A stretch of 64,000 nt of DNA from Kondoa malvinella (GCA_039545315.1 BCIM01000015.1:196522-260521), one strand, 5' to 3'. Shown: positions 1 through 13,319, counted from the stretch's first letter. A program made the numbers and translations. Notes: generated from the letters alone by a model not told the origin.

Positions 1-471
1 ATGTGGACACCCGCCTTGATCTTTGTCCAGACCTCATGGCGTCTCGATCATGTCTTGGATTTTCCGTTGACGCGAAAATTACGCGTTCAAACGCGAAATT
101 GTTCCCTGTAAATGTTCCATTGGATGCGCGAGAGTCGCAGCAGACTTTTGAAGCGGCCTATTGCATCATGTTCGACTACAAATATGGTTCATGTGCCCTC
201 AATCAACCCACGCTTCGAATGACTCTGACTAAATAAATTGGACCGTTTGACTTTGGCAGCCTAATCTAGGCCAAGGTTACGCTCGGGCATCCGCTTCACC
301 CCAGATACGTCGGTAATAATTACTTGTCTTGTTCCCGCTTTTCGCTCTGCAACACTTCTCTGCCTGCCTACCACGCTCACGACTACTTTTTACGATCATT
401 GACTCGCGCTCGAACAATACTGCTACAATTTTTCACTGCTTCTCGAATTATCACCTCCTTCATTCACTATC
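1..471. other. Upstream intergenic region
   Basis: No convincing gene. Open frames here are short and show no domain or splice logic. The last 150 bases are pyrimidine-rich, which fits a promoter and 5' leader for the gene starting at 472. Confidence 0.5.
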
Positions 472-1898
472 ATGTCTTGCATTGATGCAACAGCAGAAGT
501 CCAAGCAGTAGCTCTCAGCTACATTTGGTACGCCTCAATCATTGATCTTTACCTTTACCGCGCTGAACCTATTCAGAAGGCAAGGACTCTTCTCTATGAC
601 TTTCGGAAGCGGCCTGGCAGTCGCTGGTGGCCACTACGTTGCTACAACGACCGACAAACCAGTCTTTCGTCGAATCGTATTGGCTGCTACCATCCTTGAA
701 ATTCTACACGTCTTGATGGCGGTCACTGACACTGCGTATGTACTTGACGCATGTCTTAGAGTGGGACTGACCGACTTCTCAGGCGGACTTTTGGTGCTCA
801 TTACGGCAGTGCCGAGGCTGTTTACGGTTAGCTGTGGTCCCTTTCAATCCGGGAACGCCTTTACTCACGTTGGTTCTCAGCTCTTTCACCTTTCTACGTA
901 TCCAACATGGTCATTGGCGCCGTGCTCGCTTGCCTAGTTCAAAGCTTTTACGCCTGGAGGGTGTATCGGCTTCTGGGCAAGAGACTCGTCTTGCTTTTAG
1001 GCCTTGGTCTCCTCATCACGTTCGCCTTTGTGTCGATGATTGTCGCTCAAATGATTGCTTACAACTCGGCCGATCCTGGTGAGCGACCAATGGACTACTT
1101 CCTTTGTGGAAGTACTGACAGATGGAATAGGTCTCTTCATGTCTGGCGCTCAAACCACAGAGGCCTTCTTGTACATGCGTCTGCCATACGTGAGCTTTGC
1201 TTCGAGGACTTTATGAGATAATATTGAATGTTTGGCCAGATTGCTGCCATTGCTATTGACCTATGCATCTGTGGCTTCACGCTCTTGGCGCTTCACCGTG
1301 CGAGGGCCATGGGACACGCACAAGGAGTTGGACAGTAAGTCTTATCATGCATTTGGTCAACGCAACTCATTCCGCATCACAGAATCGTCAAGCGACTGGT
1401 GGTGCTTACGATCACCAGCAACGGTCTTACTACTACCTACTGCATCATCTTACTGGCTACATCCCTGCGTGCTACCGAGGCGTTCTGGTAATCTACCCAA
1501 TAAGCCCAGACGAATCGCGCTGATCTCTCTGCAGGGCTCTCACCTCGCCTGTATGCGACTATTACATGCTCACACTCCTCGTCTGGCTTTACGGACGCCG
1601 ATCGAACGAAGGCTACCAGTCGCAAGGCTCTGGACCATCTGGCTCTGGATCCAGCTCTGGCAACTCGGACTCGAACAAATCTGGAAACAGCATCTCTACG
1701 TCTACGCCGACAAAAGGTCGCGCACGCAGCCAGTTTGGTCAAATCTCACCTGTCATCGACTACTCAAAGAGCATTCACATTTCGACTGTCCGAGAAATTC
1801 AGAATTGTGGAGATAGCGAGATGCAGACCTATGTCGACAAAGACGAAGACTTTGACACCGCCGACCTGTCCTACAACAGCGAGAAGCAATCGGCTTGA
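472..1898 (+). CDS. DUF6534-type seven-helix membrane protein
   Basis: Eight exons (472-527, 580-735, 783-826, 881-1078, 1131-1189, 1240-1334, 1383-1487, 1535-1898) join in frame to a 358-residue protein. Hydrophobic helices run through most of the first 270 residues, including VLACLVQSFYAWRVYRL and the strongly hydrophobic stretch after it. The C-terminal tail is Gly/Ser-rich, then acidic, and hydrophilic. The order of helices, the QSFYAWRVYRL block and the last helix before a basic residue run resemble DUF6534 integral membrane proteins, which are expanded in basidiomycetes and have no established function. The first acceptor is taken at 579 rather than 576 because 576 would create a stop at the junction. 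Family assignment rests on pattern recognition, not on a search. Confidence 0.8.
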
Positions 1899-2171
1899 GA
1901 GGCTACAAGGGTTTTCACTTTCGTTTATGTTAAATAGTACAGGGAACACGGGGTTCAGCAGAACACATACATTCATTAAATAGCCATACACGAGATATAT
2001 CAAAGTGCAATCAAGTCAAGTCAAGCAATGCAACATGTCTACATGAGAATGCAATTGTCTCTCCAAAAAAAAAAAAGCGACCAGCGCTAGATACAAGTCT
2101 GAACGAGGGACGACGTTGTACATGCAACTTCGAGACCAGCTCTTGAAAATGAACGAAGGGTTTTTCCGTAG
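1899..2171. other. Convergent 3' region with A12 run
   Basis: This short spacer lies between two converging genes. It holds a run of twelve A at 2065-2076 and otherwise AT-rich 3'-UTR-like sequence. No gene is seen. Confidence 0.5.
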
Positions 2172-3357
2172 CTACTTTCCGCCAGCGTTGAAAGAGTATT
2201 CAGCTTTTTCTGTTGGGCACATTAATGTCAGCGAAGTAAGCAGGCGCACAGTCTGACGTACTGTTGCCGGTGAGTTCCCATTGCAAATCCTTGATAACCA
2301 CATTCTTGTCGTCAGTAGTCGAACCGTAGAGAACTTTGAACTGTTCAGCAGGCATCAGTGAGTGTCATTGAAGCAAAGATGGACGACGTACGGCACCAAG
2401 TGTCAAGTCACTGCGGCAGATGCAAGCGCAGACGTCAGCGAACCGAAGTGGCTGTTTTAAGCAGCTGAAAACTCACATTGACTGGGGTGTCTTCACCCAA
2501 GCGGTGTCGAACCCGTCCACGATGTAAATCAGAGCAGTAGCGCCGGTCTCTGGGTTGGTGGCTTTGGCCTCGAGGCCCTGTTTGAGAGTTTAGCGGGAAA
2601 AAACGGTCAAAGAGAAGAGAAACGAACACAGTAAGCTCCACCAGCTTTGGAGATGTCATTGCCAAAGTCGCTCAACATGGCAGTCACATCGCTGAATAGC
2701 ATGTTCAGTAAATTGTGCTTTTGAAAGACACAACAAGATGCCCACGGTGCGAATCCTAACCAGTCATCCTGGTAGTTCAATTCTGCGAACAAGAATGTTG
2801 GCAAAGTGAGAAGTTGCAATTTCAAGAAGCAAACTCACGGCACCAAGATCTTCCGTTCGTATCGTCGCCGCCTACGAGCATGCGAATAAGCCTATGTACG
2901 AATCGCAGGCTTTTAATATACCATTGTTGGTTCTGAACCAGCTTCCGATGCCAGTGTTTTGGCCAGTAAAATGCGTGATGCCAGAAGGTAGACCGACAGA
3001 TGAGGTGGAAGAGTCATCAGATGAGCTTGAAGTAGAGTTGCTGGAGCTGCCAGAGCTTCCAGAGCTGCTTGATTCAGTAATGGCATCCTTGTTGGACGTA
3101 GAGACAGACGAGGTAGCTTGAGCAGGGACCGCTGAAGAGGTCTGAGCGTTGGATGAAGATTGACGGGATTTTGATTTGCAAGCTCTTTTGGCTAGCGGCT
3201 TGCGATGGCGCTTCTGGAGCAGGTCTGGGTGATGTTGACGGGCAACAAAAGTCGAATCGCGTCTTCTAACTTGTTCGAAGCGTTCCGGAGATGACGAGCT
3301 GGCCAGAGAGCAGGCCGCTAGAGCGAGGAGAAGAACAGTGTGGGTGAGCATTGTCAT
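2172..3357 (-). CDS. Secreted Ser-rich protein with C-terminal DPBB (RlpA/expansin-like) domain
   Basis: The start at 3357 gives a clear signal peptide (MTMLTHTVLLLALAACSLAS); a second Met lies two codons downstream. A basic region with an RKR-type site follows, then a Ser/Thr-rich linker (about residues 75-130) likely to be O-glycosylated. The C-terminal domain reads GIGSWFRTNNG, DDTNGRSWC, GFAPDVTAMLSDFGND and SIDLTLGAFKVLYGS, which is the layout of small double-psi beta-barrel proteins (the DLTxxAF element is typical). Seven short introns interrupt the domain, and the last exon ends NAGGK-stop. An extracellular, wall-associated or inhibitor role is inferred. Catalytic activity is not implied, because many fungal members of this fold are non-enzymatic. 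Confidence 0.72.
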
Positions 3358-4091
3358 TTGGAATTGCTGTGTCGCGCCAGGCGATTTGAGCTGTTTGAAG
3401 GAAGGGTGGTAGTGATAAGAAAAGGACACAGTTATAAATAACGGGTGTGAGGCGATTCGGGAAGACGTTCCGGTTCGAGGGTTCTGAGCAGTCTAACGTG
3501 TAACGGACACAGGACAAGAGCTGTTGCTGTTGCTGTTGCAGTGTGATCTGAATAACTGGAAACTGTTTTGACCAGCGAAGTGAGACGCGTCATTAAAAGT
3601 CGAATGGCACTGCATTACAGCGGAGTGACTTAGAGACGAGACAGATCACATGCAGAGAAGGAACGAGACAGAGCAGAGCACGCGAAAGAGACACAGAGAT
3701 CGGTCAGAATCGCTAAAGCCTGCACCAACAGTTGATCCAGCGAAAGACGATTAAGACATTGGCAGATCAGAGGATCTCTATGCCACAATAAACAAGTTCT
3801 GTCGTGAATCGTGATAATAGAGTGACGCAGCAGCTCTGGAATTCGACAGAGGGCAAGCGAGAATCTTCGGGTTTCGAGGTCACAGCATGACGCATTTGCT
3901 GTTCCATTGGGGCTCTCTTCTGGAGTCTTGCGCGCAGCACTCGAGCACTCGAGCCATATATGTGGAATGTTTGCTGCTGAACGAGTGCGAATCGTATTGC
4001 TCGGCTGGTTGTTGTTCTCCCACCACGAGACGAGTCCATCGCCTGCACTGCTCTAGCGAGATCGAACAGCAGCCTGATCTTATAGACGAGC
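3358..4091. promoter_or_regulatory. Divergent intergenic region
   Basis: This 0.7-kb region separates two divergently transcribed genes and probably holds both promoters. It includes three tandem TTGCTG-like repeats near 3521-3539 and purine-rich stretches. Overlapping open frames on both strands show no domain or codon signal, so no gene is called. Confidence 0.4.
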
Positions 4092-5327
4092 ATGAAACGA
4101 CAGCAGACATACAAGAAGCGCAAACACACGCTCAGCAGACCATCTACTGAAGCCTTATCTAGCGCTGCGAACCTTGCTGATGATGAAGAAGGTAGCACTC
4201 AGGTATGTCCCTCCTCACATATGCTTAGACGGCTGACAGAGGATCACTGGTGATAGACGAAACGACCCAAGCTGGTCAGACATTCGAGCGAGCCAGACTT
4301 GATGGAATCTGGTCGCAAACGTCAACGCACTCGATCGTCTTCTACTAGCGGCAGCGGAGAGACTGCTCGTGATGAGCTTGAGCGTACCATGAGGCTCACC
4401 AACAAGACGAGCCATGCCAATTTGCCTAGACCATCGAATCCTTCCAAAACTCCTTTGCCTGCTTCATCTCCACCTAGGCCTTTGCGTCCTGCTCAAACTC
4501 GAGCTCATGCTTCTGCCAAATCACCACGCTTTGGTCACCGACGTCGTTTGGCAATTTACAATGATCACATCCTTCAGCCAGACGAGCCACGTCCGAACCC
4601 TATGCCGATCGCACCTACGCCCTTGGTCGATACATTCGCTCAAGCAGCTTTACAGTCGCCTTTGCCTCGAACAGAGTCTCACGCTCAGAGGTTGTTGTAT
4701 GATTTAGACACCAACTTGCACAACATTCCTCCTATCCTTGGACCTTCTTTCGATCAGAGCATGAGCAGTATCATCATTGAGCAGGAGGACGTGGCTATGC
4801 AGGAGCCCATCATTATGCCAGAGGATTCTTTCTTCAATCGAATCTTGCCCATGTCTTTCAATTTTGAACCCGTTCCAGCAGTCGAGATGCACACTCGAAC
4901 TCATCCAAACCTGCCTGAACCCGAACCTCTCTCTTCACCTCCTACCAACGAGCATGCTGATTGTCCTTCACCCTCACCTGATCGACCAATCATTCCACCT
5001 ACTTTTGCACCTCGCTTCACCACATTGCGACCACGCATCAAACCCAGATTGCATCGCCGAAAGAGGCATGAGAGCTCTTCTTCGAATGTGAAAGATGGAT
5101 TGAGCGATGATGAGCTAGCCAGTCAATTTGGTCCATTGGCATTGCAGGACGACGAAGATCGATTTCGAGAGAAGGTCAAGCGTAGAGTAGGTGAAGGAGG
5201 GCGGAAATCTGAAGGACTCAAGGGGAAAGACACGTTGAGGATGAAGATCTTGTCTGAGGGAAGAGTCAATGCGGATGAGACGAGCAGCGATCCATTGGCT
5301 CAATTCGTTGTGGATGATACCCTATGA
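4092..5327 (+). CDS. Orphan basic/proline-rich, probably nuclear protein
   Basis: Two exons (4092-4202, 4257-5327) encode 393 residues. The N-terminus is very basic (MKRQQTYKKRKH), with further clusters such as GRKRQRTRSSS and HRRKRHESSSS that look like nuclear localisation signals. The rest is low-complexity, rich in Pro, Ser and Arg. A conserved-looking acidic/hydrophobic stretch lies around IPPILGPSFDQSMSSIIIEQ. The tail (residues 285-393) is charged and may form a helix. I do not recognise a family. The intron 4203-4256 has GTATGT and a TAG acceptor. Confidence 0.72.
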
Positions 5328-5492
5328 TCTTGTTCGCGCGATAGAGGGGATGACGGGCACGGAGTAGACAAAGGAGCTGTGTATTCGTGTGATAATTCCA
5401 GAGAGTCTTCTGTCATGTAAAGCCCGAGCGTTTCTCGAGTCTGCATGTCTTGAAATAACATCCATGGTCCCCATTGAATTCAAGCAATCACC

Positions 5493-7819
5493 ATGACGAG
5501 CAAGCCTTTACCGACGCCTAAAGCGAGAATACCGCGTGATCCAGCTACAGATGCCCAAGTGTGAGTTGTTGCGATATTTTCATGCTCAAGTCCATTACTG
5601 ACTTTGTGCTTTTCGCCAATGCAACAGACATCGCTCACTGTCACTAGCTGCGAAGAACTTGGCCGCTTCTTTGCAATTGAAAGGTTCGTCTGACCTATGG
5701 CGAGAAGACATGCGCGTGCCAAGTTGATATTTGGGCAAATGAATAGAACAAGAGATTCGACATCGAGATTTGCTGCCCAAGTACGCTCTGGTGTGCTCTA
5801 TCAGTAGCGGGGAGGTTGATACTGTGATGAAACAGCGCTTTCGCCTATCCAATCTACGAAAACAAGACACCATGCATTTCACCTCAGTCGGACGAGTACC
5901 TCTCTTACAGCAAAGACATTTTTGTCAGATCGAGAGGAAACGACGTGCGGCTCATTTGGACTCAGATCATGCAGTTGGGCAGCAGGGAAGAGCGTATAGC
6001 TTTGCGAGATACGAACAAACTCTGTCACGAGTGAGTCTGAACATTCCATGTCAGCGTACTCTGATGCTCATGTCTTACTGTAGCATCTATGAAGAGATGG
6101 AATTCCGAGAAATGACGCTCAAGAAGGTGGTCTTCAATGCAAGGTCGTCAAGCGAGATCCTCACGCTAGATTGGCGAGCAAGAAGAATCACTCAACCGCC
6201 TAGACCTACTGCCAACAAGATCATGTCTACAAGTGGGATGCCGCCTAGGTTCAAAGCTGCTCCGATATTGCGACCTACGAAATGGTTCGAGAGGGATAAA
6301 ATCGTCTTGAACCAAGTTTATTTCGAGACTATTGTGTTTGAGGGTGAGTGCGATGCTTTGGCAATCCGTCTCATACAAACCCTCGCGCTTCACAGAGTTT
6401 CGCCGACCTTCTTACATTGATACGCTGGATTGGACATCGAAAGCTTCATTCCATGTCGGCGTAGAAGTACCATCTGGTCATGTCCTGCTAGAGTCTTCCC
6501 TGACATCCGAACCGCTCTACGTCGCTCCTGGTCACGAACATGCATCGGTATTAGTAGAAAGATGGACGGCGTATGAGAACAGAGAATGGATCGAAGAAGG
6601 CGAGTTGGACGAAGAGGAAGAAGCGTCCGAATCTGAAGAAGTTTTCTCTACTGCTTCAACAGAGGGCGAAGAGGTAGAAGAGTCAGAGGGCGAAGAGCAA
6701 TCCAGACCAGCTAGTTCACAATCCGAACATGACCGCTTCGAGACGAACATGAACGAAGACGGCTCGCTGGAATCCGATGCAACATCGCTCGAATCATCTT
6801 GTCCAGTCAGTGAGAAGATCGATGCTACTGCCCCTCTCCCACCTTCAAGCGTCGCTCCGCCTGCGTCTACCGAGACGGCCGTCAGTCCTTATCCGCCAAC
6901 AGTCAATAAAGGCAAACGCAGAGAAGGCGAAAAGACGCGCAGACGTACAGCTATCGCACCAGTAGAGCTCGTCACTGGGTTTTCGGTCGAAGCAATCTCT
7001 CAAATTGTCGCTGGTCGATACAAAGGCGTGCTAGGCGAACAACATCCCCTTCTTGGTCCAGCGAGCGATCATGTCGTCTATGATTCGTCTTGGAATCGCG
7101 GACTCGCAAGAACGTCAAAAGCTTGGAAAAAGAAAGGCCCGCTTTACCTTTTCCTTGTTGATCGACCTGGTGGTTGGATGCCTGTGGACGCGTGTGATCC
7201 GATCGTCCTCAACCAGATGAGCGAGATTATGCAGACTTTCACTTTGCAACACCTGGAATCGTACGCCTCTTCTTGTGTTTCTGGTCCTTATGCTGACTGT
7301 TTTGGCAGTTTGTCGCTTTACCTCAACCTACCTTCTCTTCCTCCGCCTGCAAAATGTCGAAACCCTTCAGTGTCTCCAGGTGACTTTCTATGGAAAACGT
7401 TCCTTCAGACCAACCCTGGTATGTGCAGTCATTTCACTCGCACAATGTGTGCTTACAGAGGGCGTTAATGTACAGACGAGACGGCTGCTCTACCCAAGAA
7501 TCTCAAAGATGCAATCGTTGGCATGGTCATAGAAGCCTGGCGTCGTACACTATTAAACGAACCCGTCTCTCGCGAATCACCCTTCTGCACTAGATGCTCA
7601 AGCTTAATTTGCGAGAAAGCGGCCGATCTGAAACCTTCGCTCAAGATTCTCAAAAAGGAAGCGGCCAAATTGAGGAGGGCAACAAGCATTCTGCGGACGT
7701 ACAAGTCTACCAGTGTGGGTTGTCCTTGTACCGTGAGTGTTCTTTCTGTCAGATAGACAGGAAAACTGATTTAGTTCTCTCAGGTCTGTCGAAGGAGCTA
7801 TATGCGTACAAACATCTAG
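5493..7819 (+). CDS. Orphan protein with acidic middle and C-terminal Cys cluster
   Basis: Nine exons (5493-5560, 5628-5683, 5747-5780, 5836-6030, 6084-6343, 6396-7260, 7309-7418, 7476-7732, 7784-7819) splice to 626 residues without a stop. The upstream ATG at 5464 stops after ten codons, so 5493 is preferred. The central part carries a long Glu/Asp/Ser stretch (about residues 265-315), followed by a basic KGKRREGEKTRRR segment. The C-terminus has paired cysteines (CTRCSSLIC, then CPCTVCRR) with spacing that could bind zinc. Four small exons at the 5' end make automatic prediction difficult. No family is recognised. Confidence 0.72.
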
Positions 7820-8110
7820 TAGTAGCCTTTAATGCATATACAATGGGCGGATGCTCACTCACACAAGCCGCTGACAAACCCCACATCTGTCGATCGTGTT
7901 GATTTGCTCGCCCTGCAGCTGAAATACATCAACGACCACGACTATTGTATCATATACCCTTGGAGTTGCTCAGATACCAGAAGAGTGTATAGCTCGCGTA
8001 CATCGCGTTTGTCAGACGGAAGTGGACCTCTTGGTGCTTCTGTTCAAATTTCTTGGCCGTCTGCTCGGATCATCTCTGTATTAGCGATCTAGCAATCAAT
8101 CTGGCTGAAG

Positions 8111-11100
8111 ATGTTCCGTCTTCTCATTCTGCTTGGCCTATCGCTCGTCGGAATTGCTCACGGTCAAGATTGTTTGAACTATGGCATCCCAAGCGGTTCG
8201 AGCTGTCAATGTCCGCCTCAGTTCGGTGGACCGCTCTGTGACTCCTTGACTTGCAGTAATCCTCTGCAGTCACCCGTCGACAGAGCTGTTCTGGCTGGGA
8301 CTTCGTGTGAAGGCCAATGTCAATCCGGCTTCACAGGCGTTGGTTGTAATGTTTGCACTACAGCTCAAGCATGCTCTGCGGCTCCCGGAAGTGGTCAAGC
8401 AACTTTGACGCCCGATGCCTCAAGCGGCATTGCTTCGACGCTTGACAATAGCACGATCGTCTGCAACACCAGCCCTTACGTCTACACGCAAGGCTTTGTG
8501 GATTGTAATGTCGAGAACGTCGCCATCAGCTCAATATTTTCAGGCTCCACAACTCTTTCCATTCAGAAATCATTGCAACCAAATATTTCCCTCAGCTGGC
8601 CATTCGGAGAAGCCGGTAGTCTGCTGGCGCAGCTCTTCTACTCGGCGAACACGTCCACTCCTCCTGAAGAACAATTCTATTGTCAAGCTTCGTCCTGCTC
8701 TCAGTCATACTCGTCAGATCAAGCCTTGGTTGACTACAATTGCGACGCACTCGACTGCACCTGCATTACCGGTCGTACCTTTTGCGGCGGCCAGACTTTC
8801 GACCTTTCCAGTGTCATCAACACCTTGACGGGTCCTCTCGAGATCAGCTGCGCGACCAACACTACAGATTGCAGTTTCAGACAAAGCGTGTTACAAGGGT
8901 TATTCGGGCCTGAAGGTCTCGGTCTTACGGGATGTAGCTCGGGCGAATGTGTTAGACAAGGAGTGATAGATCGCTTGGATCCGACTGTGGCGGCCGCAGA
9001 TGGCAGTTCTTTGAGTGCAGGTGTGATAGCGGGTCTGGCAATTGTTGGCGCGCTTCTGCTGGCGGTACTCGTACTGTTCTTGTTGGGCAAGATTAGGCAA
9101 CGAAAAGCGAGGAGAGCGATAGCTGCACCTCTCGGTAGCATCAGACAGGTCGGCTTGGCCTGGCAAGATATCTCTTACACCCTTGCTCCGACTTCGACTA
9201 CTTCTTTTATCAGTCGACGCAAAAGAGGTTCTGCTTTGCTTCAAGACTCGTACCTCGAGACAGGCAATGGATCAAACACAGCAAATGGCAAGATCCTACA
9301 ATCGATTTCCGGCCAGGCTCCCTGTGGGCAGATGCTTGCTATTATCGGCGCATCAGGAGCAGGAAAGAGGTCAGTGAGAGCAACTCTTGCGAAGCGTCTT
9401 GCTGAAACGGCGCTCAGTACGTTGGTCGATATTTTGGGCGGAAAGCGAAAAGTCGGCAACATTGCTGGCGCTGTATCTCTTTTGGAGTCGTCGGAGAGCC
9501 ACGAAGGAGCCAAAGCTACTATTGGCTATGTAGATCAAGAGGACGTTCTGCCTCACAATTCCAGTGAGTGCTGTCAATGTGCTCTTTACAGCTTGCTGAC
9601 CGCGATCCACAGCTGTCCGTGAAGCGCTAATGTTTGCTGCGCAATTGAAGATGCCAGAGTCAATACGCGATGATGCAAAGAGGTAAGCAAATATTTTCTT
9701 TTGTTGTGATGCAAGCGCCTTATGTCTGGTGCCTAGACAACGCATAGAACAAGTCCTCGATCAGCTTGGTCTGACCCGTATCGCAGACTCCAGAATAGGC
9801 TCTACCGAAAAACGAGGAATATCTGGAGGAGAACGAAGACGGCTGAGCATTGGGTTAGAGCTCATGGCTCAGCCGAGCGTCCTTATTCTTGATGAGCCGA
9901 CATCTGGTCAGCGTTCTCACTTTTGCTTTGGGCCTCGTCTTATCTTCTTCAGGCCTGGATTCCGTCTCTGCACTCAGAGTTATTGAAGTGCTTCGCAATC
10001 TCGCGCAGGGCAGCTCAGGAACAGATAACGAAAGCAGTAGCTTGAAACAGCCGCGGACTACAATCATAGCCACCATTCATCAGCCCTCGTCTCGAATCTA
10101 CCACTCTTTCGACCTCGTCTGCGTATTGGCTGAAGGCGGGCGTCAGCTTTACTTTGGTCCAGCTGCAAAAGCAGAAGCGACCTTTGCCGATCAAGGATTT
10201 CTTTTGCCAGCTGGGTTCAATTTGGCAGATCATCTGCTAGAGATTGCCTCCTTGCCTGAAGAGAAACGACCTTCGCCAATATACCTAGCTCAAGCAGACT
10301 TGTCCCGCAGCACATCGAAACAAGGCAAAGATCACGTCGGGGCGCAAGATAGTATATCTACTTTGGAGCGCGAGTCTGATCAAGCCTTCCCGCCATCCTC
10401 GCTACCACACAGCCGACATGCACCTGTAACAGGTGTGCTCACTCAACTAGAAGTACTCAGTGCGCGAGAGATGCACAGCTTGATCCGCGACAAGAGCTTG
10501 CTTCTGGCCCACAATGGCGTCGCAATCATACTCGGTGTGTTCATCGGCGGTCTATACTATAAGACAGATACCTCTATCGCTGGCTTTCAAGTATGTGTCC
10601 GCCTGTTGAAACAGTCTCATGCTTACTTTACCTTTCAGAATCGCATTGGAGCTTTATTCTTCCTTGGCGCTCTGATTGCTTTCTCTGCGCTGTCGGCTCT
10701 TTCCAATTTTGCTGCTTTGCGGCCACTTTTCTTACGTGAACGGGCGGGATCTTATTATTCCCCTTCAGCTTGGCTCGCCTCTCGTATTCTGTTTGATATA
10801 ATACCGCTTCGAATGTATGTAACCCTCCGCGATGGCAGCAAATTGGGCTGATGCGTCTTTGAACAGAGTGCCCACTATTCTTGTTGCGTAAGTTATTCGA
10901 TTGTAAAAAGTATATTGACTGTTGCTAATGATGAATGCAGCACCATCGCGTATTGGATGGTCGGGCTCTCGGGCGCAGCAGCTGCATTCTTCAAATACCT
11001 TCTAATTATGGTCGAGTACAGCATCGCAGCGACTTTGCTCAATCTGCTTCTGGCAACTGTGATAAAGGCTGGAGGTGTGGCTGTGCTTTTCTCGGCAATC

Positions 11101-11527
11101 CTCTGCCTCTTCCAGATGGCTTTTGCTGGCTTCTTCCTCAATCTGCAAAGAGTCCCAGCTGTTCTTCGATGGTTGCAATGGATATGTCCTCTCAAATACA
11201 CATTAGAAGCATTGGGTAAAGTCTCGGCCTTTCTACAAAATGACACAGGCTGACACTCAATTAGCTGTCAACGAAGTCAATACCGGTCTACCGATACAAG
11301 ACACGCTCAGTGGAGTCAACATTGAAGTCTCGGCCTCGCTCATCATGGAGCTGCTTTTCGGCTTCAAAACAAACGCTTATTATCGAGATGTTCTGGTCCT
11401 GGTGAGGTCTAGCCTGGTAATAATGTCCGTCGCTAATGCTGTACTACTCATTCAGTTTGCATGGATCGCGCTGTTTGGGGGTCTGACTACGTTATCTGTA
11501 AAATATCTTATGAGGGAACTTCGGTAA
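8111..11527 (+). CDS. ADP1: ABCG half transporter with large extracytoplasmic N-terminus (ADP1-like)
   Basis: Ten exons give 987 residues. A signal peptide ([18 protein letters not shown]) is followed by a Cys-rich, EGF-like luminal region ([15 protein letters not shown]) and a membrane anchor near residues 300-326. The nucleotide-binding domain has Walker A GASGAGKST (residues 413-421, split by the intron 9370-9417), signature [10 protein letters not shown] and Walker [11 protein letters not shown], then LDS. The C-terminal ABC-2 membrane domain has about six helices. This order matches fungal ADP1-like half transporters, whose substrate is unknown. One exon (10867-10887) is only 21 nt. The transporter must dimerise to work, as other half transporters do. 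Confidence 0.9.
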
Positions 11528-11982
11528 TTTATTTTTGGGTTGTGAGCAAGGTCTAAAGCGTGAGCGAGACCACTGCTGATACAAAGTGCTCTGTAGTAGG
11601 GTTACTGGCTTTCTGCAGTGTCTTGTCATTCCCTGGTTTTTTGTCTCGCGCTCTCGTCTAAATTCTGGCTATTTCTCAAATCCCTGCCATGTGCTGCAGA
11701 CCCCGAAGCAGATGCTATCCTTTCATACCTCTTCTCTCTTTCAAGAGCTCATCTGCCTGTTCGATTTAAGCCAAAAGCCAGCCGGGAAGGGATCTGCCGC
11801 TCGCGATAAGGGATAAGGTACCGCCTTATCGGTAAAATTTGGCTGAGTGATAAACAGATAGTAACCGGGCTGTCCTCGCATAACTTTTCCTTCCACGGTT
11901 ACCACTACTGCCTGTCATCGATTCCTGAAGATAATTGGTTGTCAAAGCTTATCGCCAACCATTCATCAACCATTCATACATA
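11528..11982. other. Intergenic region
   Basis: No supported gene. It should contain the 3' end of the ABC transporter transcript and the promoter of the F-box-like gene. A pyrimidine-rich stretch lies around 11625-11770. Confidence 0.4.
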
Positions 11983-13319
11983 ATGAATAACCTTCCGCTT
12001 GAGCTGGTGGGCGAGATATTGGACATCGCTATCGAAGACTGGACGGAAAGAGAAGACAGCAGCATTCATCAAGCCTACAACCTACTTCATTCGATCGGCC
12101 TGACAAGCAAGGCACTTTACGCTGTTTCAAACGAGAAGCTTTACAATCGCTTATCAGTCAGGAAGGGTACCAGCCGTGAAGCTCTACTGCAGCGGTCTCT
12201 CAAAGATCGACCGCAACTCTCAGCGTTTACTCGACATCTGCGAACTTCTTGGAATTGCGCTCGAGACACAGTTTCTCGACGCGCTGGAGAAGAGCATGTC
12301 TTGTCAAAAGGCTTTCAGTGGTTCAAAGAGCAGGCAGAGGGACTGGTAGCAGATTGGAGCGCGTGTCGTGGACTACAAACAGTGGAAATCGGCATAACGA
12401 AAGGCGCCAGTGTAACAAGTCGCTCGGCCGTCTCTACATCCAAGCATGAGCACGTCTCTCTGTCATTGCCCTTTCAAGCTGTCAGGAAAGTCGTGATCCG
12501 GACAGACCGAGCTCAGCCTTCAGACATCACCCACAGTGGCCTACCGTTCGATTGCCTGCCTCCGAGTCTCTCAACTATCTTTCCGAATGTCACAGAGGTC
12601 CACATACTATGTAAGATGTCTGTAGCTTGTGACGCTCGCCGGGCTGACCTTGTTAACCATGGACAGCATCCTTTCTTGATCTGCGACTCTCCGTCGATAG
12701 TAGCTCTTTCAAGGTTGAGCATATCAATTACCATCGTCGCACGGTCTCTACAGAAGTTCAGCAATTGATAGCACCTTCCTGGTCATCGACGCGTTCGCTC
12801 ACCTTCTCCGATGTCTGCGCAAGTCTTGAATCGATGCTCGCTACTATGCCACATCTCACTTACCTCTGTATCGATGCCAACAATTTCGCTGCTAATGCAA
12901 GTCTGTTTCCTGCTCTGGCTACACAGCCTTGCGCTGCTACTCTGGAGACGTTGATCATCACACAATACACATGGTCACGATGTGACGACTGGACCTACCT
13001 GTTCGACCCATCTACCTTTCCCGCTTTGCGCAAATTCGAATGCCAAGAGTCTACTTCTTGGTTGAAAGGAAAGCAATTGTTCTCCGACGTGGATCTGCCC
13101 AAACTCTCCAAGAACAGACCAAGTTTGCGATGCAGATTCAAGATAGAGATCCGTTGGCAGTTTAGAGTCAGCTGGGCATGGTTCAGTATTGAGAATGGGG
13201 CCATAGGAGAAGAGCGAGTGGAATGGGATCCAGTATGTCTCGCTTCTGAAGAGAAGAAGAGGGAAGATGTAGCGTTGGCCAAGCAGCAGCTGACAGGACA
13301 AGGGAAGACGGACGACTGA
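11983..13319 (+). CDS. F-box-like protein
   Basis: Two exons (11983-12610, 12667-13319) encode 426 residues. The N-terminus LPLELVGEILDIAIEDW followed by hydrophobic heptad positions (NLLHSIGLTSKALYAVSNEKLY) is the usual start of fungal F-box-like proteins, which link substrates to SCF ubiquitin ligases through Skp1. The rest has alternating Leu/Ile patterns compatible with degenerate leucine-rich repeats (SLSTIFPNVTEVHIL, MPHLTYLCIDANNF). The ATG at 11935 is in frame, 16 codons upstream; 11983 is preferred because it starts the domain directly. Substrate unknown. Confidence 0.78.

Noticed and set aside
3..236. 77-codon frame at the window start
   Set aside because: No recognisable features; composition like non-coding sequence.
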